This document shows positions 15,599-21,391 of a stretch of 21,391 nt of DNA, one piece after another. Positions within the stretch are counted from its first letter, which is position 1. Each line of letters starts with the position of its first letter. This DNA is from JBKJUK01 sp046590705 (GTDB lineage Bacteria > Acidobacteriota > Thermoanaerobaculia > Gp7-AA8), in NCBI GenBank assembly GCA_046590705.1, contig JBKJUK010000110.1:1-21391 (forward strand). Direction: 5' to 3'. The position numbers and the translations under genes are program-made. The notes below the pieces were generated by a model. That model worked only from the letters and a program-made list of their open reading frames with translations. It ran no database searches and was not told the origin of the DNA.

Positions 15599-16540
15599 CT
15601 ACGAGATGATGAGCGGTGCTTCGTGATCGGCGCCGAGTCTCCCATGTACAAAAATATGAGCGATCGCGGCGATGAACCAGCTGCCTGCAATGATCGAAAC
15701 ACAGCTTTGCAGCAGCGAGATGAGGATGCGCAGCGGGAGAAAGGCGATCGCCAGTGAGTCGGCCGATGAGATCGCGCCGAACAGAGCGGAGAGCATTCCG
15801 AACATGAACGAGATTGCCACTGAGGCGAAGATCGTCAAAAGGGCCAGCACGATGATCATCCCCGTGTGCTTCCTGTACCGGGTCCGCGCTTCCCTGGCAG
15901 CCTCGCCGCTCGGCCGACTCTCAGCCACGCCGATGGTGACGGCCAGCTGAGCCCAGATGAAGGCGACCACCGCGAGCACGATCATCATAGGCAGGACGAT
16001 CAGAAGGCCGCCACAGGTGATGAGAATGGCAACCGGTCCGGATCGGAAAAGCGCCATCAATACGAGCATGGCCAGCAGAGGCACCAGAAGCACACCTGCG
16101 CAGGTTCCCCAGACAATGTTGTAAATCCAGAAGGTCCGCACTCCGTGCTTGCGCGCGTGGGCCATCCAGACTGAAGGATCGAACAGAGGGCGTCGGCCAC
16201 TGAGCATTGCTTTCTCGCCGTCGAGGTAGGAGCCGACTACTCCCGCCTGAACGAAGGCATGCAGCAGCGCGCAGAGCAACAGCAGAACCAGAAGGCCGCA
16301 CATCACGAAAATAATGCTCAGGTAGTTGGCTACGAGAAACTTCAGTAAATTGTCAGGCTTTTCGATGAGATCCCGGTAGCCGCCGGCGATGGCCTTGATC
16401 ATGAACGGAGCGGCGATGGCGAAGAGCCCGCCGATCACGATCGCGGCCATGGCCACAGTCTCGGCGATCCTGACCAGCAGCAGCGGCCAGAGGTCGAGCA
16501 GGTTCTGAAACGAGCGTTTGAGTACTTCCGAAAGCGCCAT
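15599..16540 (-). CDS. Polytopic membrane protein of unknown function
   Basis: The 313-residue protein has about six hydrophobic segments: near 18-48, 68-98, 138-170, 172-200, 226-262 and 270-298. A charged loop lies at about 105-135 (SGRRPLFDPSVWMAHARKHG) and another at 208-225. The layout, with Phe/Gly-rich amphipathic starts and a WxxHARKHG-like loop, recalls the membrane domains seen with glycerophosphodiester phosphodiesterases and related DUF families, but I cannot assign one. There is no signal peptide and no catalytic motif. Its ATG shares one base with the upstream stop (TGATG), so it is co-translated with the DnaC-like ATPase. The aminotransferase follows after 12 bp. The functional link between the three is unclear. 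Confidence 0.8.
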   Translation of the reverse strand: MALSEVLKRSFQNLLDLWPLLLVRIAETVAMAAIVIGGLFAIAAPFMIKAIAGGYRDLIEKPDNLLKFLVANYLSIIFVMCGLLVLLLLCALLHAFVQAGVVGSYLDGEKAMLSGRRPLFDPSVWMAHARKHGVRTFWIYNIVWGTCAGVLLVPLLAMLVLMALFRSGPVAILITCGGLLIVLPMMIVLAVVAFIWAQLAVTIGVAESRPSGEAAREARTRYRKHTGMIIVLALLTIFASVAISFMFGMLSALFGAISSADSLAIAFLPLRILISLLQSCVSIIAGSWFIAAIAHIFVHGRLGADHEAPLIIS

Positions 16541-17259
16541 CAGACTCTGCGGCCAGCCACATTCTTTCGATAGTCGTCGGAGTCGAAAGTGATGCGCTCA
16601 GTCATTTCGTACAACCTGCTGCGCAGGCGTTCGCCGATCCGGTCCTCGAGTCTCTCATCGGCCTCACGGCGGACGTCATCGAAGTAGTTCGATGTAAACA
16701 ATGTCGGCTTCTCGTCGTTGTATCGGGTATTGACGATGTAATAAAGAACGTCCTGCACGAAGGTGGTCGGCTTCTGCGATCCGAGTTCGTCGAGGACCAG
16801 CAAGTCGGCATCCAGAAGAGGTTTGAGCAGTTCCGATTTCGACGGCACGTCATCCGATCCGAAACTGGCCTGCACTTCCTGAATGAGATCCTGAAAATTG
16901 TTGAAGATCAGCTTCCCCGGTTTACCGCTCTGAATGATTTCCTGGAGGATGGCCACCGCCAGATGAGTCTTGCCGACTCCACAGCCTCCCATCATCAGCA
17001 GTCCTCGGTCGGCTGTGGGCCAGCAGTCGGCAAATTCGGTGGCCCGCTTCCGAGCGCGAGAGAGCGAGATGTTGCCGCGATCGTGAAAGTTGGCGAGCGT
17101 GCAGTGAAGGTAGCGACGAGGAATGCGTCCGGAGACGATGCGCTGCTGCCGTTTGGTTTCTTTCTGACAGCGACAGGCCACAGCCGTGGTCCCGTCTGGA
17201 GTGACCCATCCCGAACCTGCGCACAGGTCGCACACCGCATGCTTTTCGCTGGCGTTCAT
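16540..17259 (-). CDS. DnaC/IstB-type AAA+ ATPase with N-terminal zinc motif
   Basis: The 239-residue product has an N-terminal zinc-binding pattern C10-x2-C13...C29-x-C31, then a AAA+ core. Walker A is GGCGVGKTH (91-99), Walker B is LLVLDELGS (153-161), sensor 1 is the FTSN at 188-191, and an arginine-rich ERLRSRLYEM lies near the C-terminus. This matches DnaC/DnaI helicase loaders, which place DnaB-type helicase at origins; the Cys-rich N-terminus resembles DnaI-like loaders. IstB transposition ATPases share the fold, but no IstA transposase or IS ends are next to it, so a chromosomal helicase loader is more likely. It is the first gene of an operon with the membrane protein (1-bp overlap). 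No strong Shine-Dalgarno is seen before ATG 17259. Confidence 0.85.
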   Translation of the reverse strand: MNASEKHAVCDLCAGSGWVTPDGTTAVACRCQKETKRQQRIVSGRIPRRYLHCTLANFHDRGNISLSRARKRATEFADCWPTADRGLLMMGGCGVGKTHLAVAILQEIIQSGKPGKLIFNNFQDLIQEVQASFGSDDVPSKSELLKPLLDADLLVLDELGSQKPTTFVQDVLYYIVNTRYNDEKPTLFTSNYFDDVRREADERLEDRIGERLRSRLYEMTERITFDSDDYRKNVAGRRV

Positions 17260-17421
17260 CAGCGGCAGATCTTATCACCCGGTCGCGCCTCGTAACACAT
17301 GCGTCGCGGGGAGAGCGAGTTCCAGCCTAGGCGCTTGACATCCATAGGCGCTACCTTGCGCAAGGAATGGTGTCGGGAACGCGCTGCTGAGCGCCCGCTC
17401 CCCGTGCACTTCGAGAACACG

Positions 17422-17560
17422 GATGTGTGAGCACGGGCAATCCTGCCTGTGACGCGGAAAAGTGAGTTCCAGCTCCACTGCTTGATGTTTCGCACGAGAA
17501 ACGAACTCGGGCTTTGAAGTCAGTGCGTCGCGCCACAGGCAGGATTGCCTGTGCCACACA
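17422..17560. repeat. REP-like pair h-i (inverted orientation)
   Basis: Cores lie at 17432-17451 (minus, one change) and 17534-17553 (plus, perfect). The 20-mer at 17516-17535 is the exact complement of 14071-14090, so this pair is the same module in the opposite orientation. It lies in the 416-bp divergent gap between the DnaC-like gene and the cyclase-like gene. A spurious N-terminal extension of the latter runs through it. No other gene is supported in the gap. Confidence 0.85.
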
Positions 17561-17622
17561 TCCGCGTAGGAGTCGAGACCTTGCCTATGCTCTCGCGAAT
17601 GCGCCGAGTAGCCCCATACCAC

Positions 17623-17651
17623 TCAACATTGTCCTCCCGCTTTTCTATACT
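17623..17651 (+). promoter_or_regulatory. Probable sigma-70-type promoter of the cyclase-like gene
   Basis: TCAACA (17623-17628, 4 of 6 to TTGACA) and TATACT (17646-17651, 5 of 6 to TATAAT) are separated by exactly 17 nt. The predicted start near 17658 gives a leader of about 18 nt that includes GGTGG (17661-17665). It lies downstream of the REP pair, which supports ATG 17676 over the longer frame. Confidence 0.5.
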
Positions 17652-17675
17652 CTGCAGACCGGTGGCCTTTATTCA

Positions 17676-20006
17676 ATGAAAGACGCGCTCATTACCTATC
17701 TCACCCAGCGCAACGAAAGCGGAAGCTTTCTTCCGGGCAACGATCTCGATCGAGTCGTCGCTGAGGCGTTTCCGCATTCAGACTGGCTGCTCCCTCGTCC
17801 CTACAAAATCTTCTTCGCCGAGGAGGCACTGCCGCCGGTGCTCGGTTTCCCGGTCGAGAATTCGGCGGCGCTGCGTGAACTCGAGAACCGCCTGCTCAAG
17901 TGGATCGTGGACGAGATTCAGTGGCAGATGGCCAAGGATCAATCACGCGAGAAAGCGCAGGCCAGCTTTCTCAACTACTCCTCTGCGCTCATCAAGACCG
18001 TCGAGAACGCCATGCTTTCGAATCTGCTCTCCGACTACCACGCGGTTTTCTGGCTCTCGCACTCCGCCGCGCTGGGGCGTCAATTCGCGCTCATCGGGCG
18101 CAGGGTCAGCGCGATCGACGCGCAGATGGGCCGATCGCAAGGCGATCTAATCAAATACAAGATCTATGCGAAGTGGTCAGCCGAGGTCAAAGAACTCATG
18201 GTGCGCGTTGCCGCGAAGTTACGACCTACGCTCGAAGGTGAAGAGGAGCGAGGACTGGCCTTCTTCAAGGCCCTTCAGGAGAACGTGCTCATCCTCACGG
18301 AAGAGTTCATCGGTCCCGACCTCCGCGAGTTGCGCTCCTTCGTGGTCGGCTATCTGAAGCGCGATTTCAATCAGTTTCGCGATTCCTTCGAGCGTTACAA
18401 AAGTGCGGCGAGCGACCTGCTGCGTCGAGACCGAGTCGTTCGCAATGCCACGGTCATGTACGGAGCCGACCCCGACCAACCACCGCCCGTCGGTCTCCTG
18501 CTTGATCGCCGGTTCCAGAAGTTTCTCTTCGAGCATCCCGTCATTGACGCCGCGCTCACGCGCGACGAGCGCGAGAACATCACCTCCGTCGCGCGGCGCA
18601 TGACCGAATTTGCGGTCCTGCATCAACTGCGTCGCGGAATCGCCTACATGACCACCAGCGCCGATGGCGACATGTCGGCCGTCGATCGCGGCGAAGTCGT
18701 CTACAACCGCTCGACGCGACCGATCGACTTCGGCCGCAGTGGAGTCGTCGATCCAATGGTGTACCGCTTCGGCCTCATGTACGACATCACCTCCTTCTCC
18801 GAGACGCTGGGTGAAATCGCCCGCGGGGGCCGGAAGGGTGAAATGAATTCCTATCGCCAGATGCTGCTGTTCCAGAGGAAGCTGGACACGATCGCCGAGC
18901 GTCACCGCCTGCAGTTCGAGAAGTTTCTCGGCGACGGTGCCTTTTACACGACCAGGCGCGCCACCAGACTGATTCGAGCGGCGGTGGAGATTCAGCACTT
19001 TTATGCGGACATGAAGTCGAAAGGGTTTGCGTTCAACCGCGGCCTCCGCATTGCGCTCAACTACGGCTACTACCGCCTGCTCCCGATGAAAGGCTCACCC
19101 GACTCGACCGACACCGTGATGGAATTCTACGGTCCCGGTGTAGTCGAACTCTCGCGGCTCACGACTGGAAAGGCCACCAAGGAGATCGAAGAGATTCAGG
19201 GCTTCCTGATCTCTCACGGTTACGAACCTTCGAAAGTGCAGAGCTTTTTCGCGCCTCTCGCACGCGGCGTAGACACGGTCGATCACAAACAGCATGAGCG
19301 GGAGTTCTACGCTTACGTGAACATGAATGGTCACCTGATAAATGAAGGAATCGTAGCCTCACTCGGTCTTCTGCAGGAACTCTCCGAGGAGTTGCAGGAG
19401 GAAGGCAGCGACCTGTTCCGTCTCAGTAGTGGCCTCGGCAGTTACATAGGATTTGTACCCGGACTGGAAGGCATCGAGTACGTCGGCGTGCGAGTCATCG
19501 GAATGGTCTCTCTCAAGGGTCTACAAAAAGTGGAAGTAGGTGAACTTGTCTCGTTCAGGCGAGGCGAGGTACAGGCTGAGAAGATCGAGTTGAGAGAATC
19601 GCTGGTGATGATGCTGCGGCAGGATTTTCACGACGCGGACAGGAAGGGTCTGAGCTCTCGCGAACCGCAAAAAGTCACAACCGAGGCCGCGGTGCAGCAT
19701 GACCTGCTCATATGCGAGACTGACGGGATGATCGGCGATGAGCGCGCGGTCACGATGGGATCCTGGGATCCGGTCTCCGAGGAGATCAGGGACTGCCTGC
19801 GTGTGGAGGGTTTCGAACTCGAGCACGCTGTCGGATTCCGTCCGCCACTCACAGTAGAAGTGCTGCAAAACAATCGCGGCACAATCGAAGAGTACTACCG
19901 CCGCCGCTGTGAACAGGACCGAATGCTTTTCGTGGAACGTCTGACCCTTCGACGCGATCCGACGGCCATCGCTTTTCTGCTGGGCGAGATTGTCGAGCAA
20001 CTGTAG
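17676..20006 (+). CDS. Large protein with divergent class III nucleotide-cyclase-like domain
   Basis: The product has 776 residues from ATG 17676; the open frame to 17514 is rejected because it translates a REP unit. Residues 1-360 are mostly helical, with no recognized domain, transmembrane segment or signal. Residues about 365-500 look like a class III cyclase homology domain: LMYDITSFSE (first metal Asp370), RLQFEKFLGDGAFY (Lys416 and second metal Asp420), RGLRIALNYG, then FYGPGVVELSRL, where the transition-state Arg aligns with Arg494. The usual Asn in VNxASR appears replaced. The C-terminal 270 residues are mixed and unassigned. Function could be cyclic-nucleotide synthesis or a degenerate regulatory domain. 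It has its own promoter and no same-strand partner close by; a repeat-flanked gap separates it from purC. Confidence 0.72.
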   Translation: MKDALITYLTQRNESGSFLPGNDLDRVVAEAFPHSDWLLPRPYKIFFAEEALPPVLGFPVENSAALRELENRLLKWIVDEIQWQMAKDQSREKAQASFLNYSSALIKTVENAMLSNLLSDYHAVFWLSHSAALGRQFALIGRRVSAIDAQMGRSQGDLIKYKIYAKWSAEVKELMVRVAAKLRPTLEGEEERGLAFFKALQENVLILTEEFIGPDLRELRSFVVGYLKRDFNQFRDSFERYKSAASDLLRRDRVVRNATVMYGADPDQPPPVGLLLDRRFQKFLFEHPVIDAALTRDERENITSVARRMTEFAVLHQLRRGIAYMTTSADGDMSAVDRGEVVYNRSTRPIDFGRSGVVDPMVYRFGLMYDITSFSETLGEIARGGRKGEMNSYRQMLLFQRKLDTIAERHRLQFEKFLGDGAFYTTRRATRLIRAAVEIQHFYADMKSKGFAFNRGLRIALNYGYYRLLPMKGSPDSTDTVMEFYGPGVVELSRLTTGKATKEIEEIQGFLISHGYEPSKVQSFFAPLARGVDTVDHKQHEREFYAYVNMNGHLINEGIVASLGLLQELSEELQEEGSDLFRLSSGLGSYIGFVPGLEGIEYVGVRVIGMVSLKGLQKVEVGELVSFRRGEVQAEKIELRESLVMMLRQDFHDADRKGLSSREPQKVTTEAAVQHDLLICETDGMIGDERAVTMGSWDPVSEEIRDCLRVEGFELEHAVGFRPPLTVEVLQNNRGTIEEYYRRRCEQDRMLFVERLTLRRDPTAIAFLLGEIVEQL

Positions 20007-20026
20007 AACCTGGACTGATGAACGCA

Positions 20027-20168
20027 GAAGCGGGCCGGGGGCCGGAGTTGGAGGTCAGCGGCAGAGTTCGGAGGTTGAAGATACATGGCCGGGCATATGG
20101 CACGTTTGAACAGGCCTGGGCTTTTTGCCTCTACATCAGCCCCATGCCCCCGGCCCCCCGGCCCGCTT
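20027..20168. repeat. Element bounded by GC-rich inverted repeats
   Basis: The arm GAAGCGGGCCGGGGGCCGG (20027-20045) is repeated inverted at 20149-20168 with one extra G. The about 100 bp between them are non-coding. The arms share the CCCCGGCCCCC motif with 1-20 and 7963-7989. Just outside, CTGATGAACGCAGAA at 20015-20029 recurs inverted at 3330-3344. It lies between the cyclase-like gene and the purC promoter and could act as a terminator. Confidence 0.6.
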
Positions 20169-20175
20169 CAGATTC

Positions 20176-20205
20176 TTGACAGCGCCCCTTGCCTGCTGCG
20201 CTAAT
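20176..20205 (+). promoter_or_regulatory. purC promoter, probably leaderless
   Basis: A perfect TTGACA (20176-20181) is followed after 18 nt by GCTAAT (20200-20205, 4 of 6). Transcription would start near 20212-20213, directly at the purC ATG. This fits the absence of a Shine-Dalgarno. Confidence 0.5.
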
Positions 20206-20212
20206 GCGCCGC

Positions 20213-21094
20213 ATGGAACGTACTGCGCTCGACGAAAGCAACCTCCCGTTTCCCCTCTTCCGCAGGGGCAAAGTTCGTGATGTCTACGACCTCGGCGAGA
20301 CCTTGCTTTTCGTGGCGACAGATCGGATTTCGGCGTTCGACGTCGTGCTCCAGCCAGGTGTACCCGGTAAGGGAACGATCCTCACGCAGATCTCTAATTT
20401 CTGGTTCAGGAAATTCGAGCAGGTCGAGAATCATCTGGTTGAGACGGAATGGAACCGCCTCCCGCGAGAGGTGACCCGACACTCCGAACTCGAAGGCCGG
20501 GCTGTCATCGTGAAGAAGTGCGAGGTGCTTCCAGTGGAGTGTGTCGCGCGGGGTTACCTGGTCGGTTCGGGATGGAAAGAGTACGAGCAGCAGCAGTCGG
20601 TTTGCGGAATCCCTCTTCCCGCCGGTTTACGCCTGGGAGAAAAGTTGCCTGAGGTTATTTTCACTCCGGCAACCAAGGCCGAAACGGGACACGACCAGAA
20701 CATCTCCTTCCAGGAGATGAGTCGAATCGTCGGCGCGCAGCAGGCGGAGACTCTCAGGGAGCGCACGCTGGAGATCTATGGCCATGCGGTGAAGTACGCC
20801 GCCGGTAAAGGCATCATCATCGCCGACACCAAATTCGAGTTCGGTCTCTTCGAGAACCGACTGATCTGGATCGACGAGGCACTCACCCCCGACTCATCGC
20901 GCTTCTGGCCCGCCGAGTCTTATAGGCCGGGAAGCAATCCACCGTCCTACGACAAGCAGTTCGTAAGAGACTGGCTCGAATCAACGGGATGGGACAAACG
21001 TCCACCTGCTCCGCCACTTCCACAGGCCGTCATCGAAGACACGCGAGTGAAGTACGAGCAGGCGTTTGAAAGACTGACGAATGGAGAATGTTGA
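20213..21094 (+). CDS. purC: SAICAR synthetase (phosphoribosylaminoimidazole-succinocarboxamide synthase)
   Basis: PurC joins CAIR and aspartate using ATP to form SAICAR in de novo purine synthesis. The 293-residue product has the long, yeast Ade1-like form: FRRGKVRDVYDLGE (ATP loop), FVATDRISAFDVV, LPVECVARGYLVGSGWKEY, KAETGHDQNISF, and IADTKFEFGLF with IDEALTPDSSRFWP. I prefer ATG 20213 (MERTALDESN) because the promoter predicts transcription starting there; ATG 20204 or a TTG at 20189 would lie in or before the -10. No Shine-Dalgarno is seen. The last codons and the stop lie inside the left arm of a 33-bp hairpin shared with convergent queF, so the final residues TNGEC are repeat-encoded. 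Confidence 0.95.
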   Translation: MERTALDESNLPFPLFRRGKVRDVYDLGETLLFVATDRISAFDVVLQPGVPGKGTILTQISNFWFRKFEQVENHLVETEWNRLPREVTRHSELEGRAVIVKKCEVLPVECVARGYLVGSGWKEYEQQQSVCGIPLPAGLRLGEKLPEVIFTPATKAETGHDQNISFQEMSRIVGAQQAETLRERTLEIYGHAVKYAAGKGIIIADTKFEFGLFENRLIWIDEALTPDSSRFWPAESYRPGSNPPSYDKQFVRDWLESTGWDKRPPAPPLPQAVIEDTRVKYEQAFERLTNGEC

Positions 21095-21154
21095 ATGGAG
21101 AATGGAGAATGAGTGGCCCGACATTCTCCATTCTCCATTCAACATCCTCCATTC
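21079..21154. terminator. 33-bp inverted repeat between convergent purC and queF
   Basis: Arms 21079-21111 and 21122-21154 are inverted copies with one mismatch and a 10-nt loop. Each is built from the unit GAATGGAGAAT. The left arm covers the purC stop (21092-21094) and the right arm overlaps two bases of the queF stop (21155-21153). The structure would form in both transcripts and could end or stabilize either. There is no T-run. Confidence 0.7.
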
Positions 21155-21356
21155 ACTTCCGATGTTCCACCCGCACCTTCGTCCCTATCCCTCCCCGCAC
21201 GTAGAAGTCACCCTCTACGATCATGTGCCGCGGGTCGACTGCGTTCACCAGATCGGTAGCGATTTTGTTGGTGACCGCTTCGTGAAAGGCGCCGTCGTTG
21301 CGGTAAGACCAGAGGTAGTGCTTGAGTGACTTGAGTACGACACACTTCTGATCAGG
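21153..21356 (-). CDS. queF: QueF C-terminal fragment (NADPH-dependent preQ0 reductase)
   Basis: QueF reduces 7-cyano-7-deazaguanine (preQ0) to preQ1 in queuosine synthesis. The minus-strand reading gives 67 residues: PDQKCVVLKSLKHYLWSYRNDG, FHEAVTNKI, DPRHMIVEGDFYVRGGIGTKV and HRK before TGA. LKSLKxYLWSxRN and FHE are QueF hallmarks. Upstream of 21356 the similarity ends abruptly, because the sequence becomes an inverted copy of 21310-21345 and brings an in-frame TGA at 21374-21372. The catalytic Cys and most of the NADPH-site region would lie beyond the window. It is probably an intact gene cut by a contig-end artefact; a real disruption is possible. Confidence 0.88.
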   Translation of the reverse strand, partial: PDQKCVVLKSLKHYLWSYRNDGAFHEAVTNKIATDLVNAVDPRHMIVEGDFYVRGGIGTKVRVEHRK

Positions 21357-21391
21357 TGTGTCGAACTCAAGTCACTCAAGCTCTACCTCTG
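21310..21391. repeat. 36-bp inverted repeat ending at the last base of the window
   Basis: Arms 21310-21345 and 21356-21391 are inverted copies with 2 mismatches around a 10-nt spacer (TTCTGATCAG). The left arm is queF coding sequence. The right arm stops exactly at the final base, which suggests a fold-back chimera at a contig end. Confidence 0.75.

Noticed and set aside
16540..17259. IstB-type ATPase of an IS21 insertion sequence
   Set aside because: There is no IstA-like transposase and no terminal inverted repeats beside it, and it is translationally linked to a chromosomal-looking membrane protein; the zinc motif fits DnaI-like loaders better.
11451..17560. REP clusters as a CRISPR array
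   Set aside because: Units occur in both orientations, spacing is irregular (about 70-150 bp), spacers are themselves related between clusters, and no cas genes are present.
17514..17675. Longer N-terminus for the cyclase-like protein
   Set aside because: The extra 54 codons run through a REP unit, giving TGRIACAT, and upstream of the probable promoter; ATG 17676 is preferred.
21372..21374. In-frame TGA in queF as a possible selenocysteine codon, given selA in the window
   Set aside because: The TGA lies in the inverted copy of downstream sequence, where QueF similarity has already ended, and QueF uses Cys at a different N-terminal site.
1..21391. tRNA, rRNA or known riboswitch genes
   Set aside because: Reading both strands by eye, I found no complete cloverleaf, rRNA segment or recognizable riboswitch core; a covariance-model scan could still find a small RNA.

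Overview
This window is GC-rich DNA (about 60% by eye) from a Gram-negative bacterium. LolC/E-type lipoprotein-export machinery, two lipoproteins with lipoboxes and a SPOR+SpoIID lipoprotein all point to an outer membrane. A stand-alone protein resembling the MXAN_5187 C-terminal domain, many dispersed palindromic repeats and this gene mix suggest Acidobacteriota (Thermoanaerobaculia/Vicinamibacteria-like) or possibly Myxococcota. That placement is inference and was not checked by any search. The left edge lies in a GC-rich simple repeat and the last base is exactly the end of a 36-bp inverted repeat, so the window may be a whole contig broken at repeats.

Layout, left to right. 1-1316 (-) is selA, running off the left edge. 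1394-2961 (+) is a translationally coupled pair: an MXAN_5187-like coiled-coil protein and a TPR lipoprotein. 2962-3408 is a repeat-filled gap. 3409-4578 (+) is a PLP aminotransferase. 4587-4859 is a MITE-like element with 32-bp inverted ends whose right end supplies the first annotated codons of lysS (to 6470, +), followed by a LolC/E-like permease (6551-7753, +). 8000-9496 (-) is a tightly overlapping operon: dCMP deaminase, tsaB, rimI. 9767-11449 (+) holds a single-domain response regulator and an FHA / two-TM / scramblase-like protein. 11740-13977 (-) is a SPOR/SpoIID lipoprotein. 14369-17259 (-) is an operon of DnaC-like ATPase, polytopic membrane protein and LysN/MocR-type aminotransferase. 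17676-20006 (+) is a large protein with a divergent class III nucleotide-cyclase-like domain. 20213-21094 (+) is purC, convergent with the 3' end of queF (-).

Functional themes are housekeeping translation and tRNA modification (selA, lysS, tsaB, rimI, queF), nucleotide metabolism (purC, dCMP deaminase), envelope biogenesis (LolC/E, SpoIID, lipoproteins) and signalling (receiver, FHA, cyclase-like). No known mobile-element protein, phage gene, CRISPR array or RNA gene was seen.

The unusual layer is between the genes. Nearly every larger intergenic gap is filled by repeats of several families: nine copies of a 20-bp REP-like palindrome in four clusters, the MITE-like element fused to lysS, a nested palindrome at 3040-3214, GC-rich CCCCGGCCCCC repeats, a GGGCGCCC hairpin against a stop codon, and a 33-bp hairpin joining the ends of purC and queF. 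The best candidates for something undescribed are the MITE-like element with outward-facing start signals, the modular REP arrays, and the cyclase-like and FHA-scramblase proteins.
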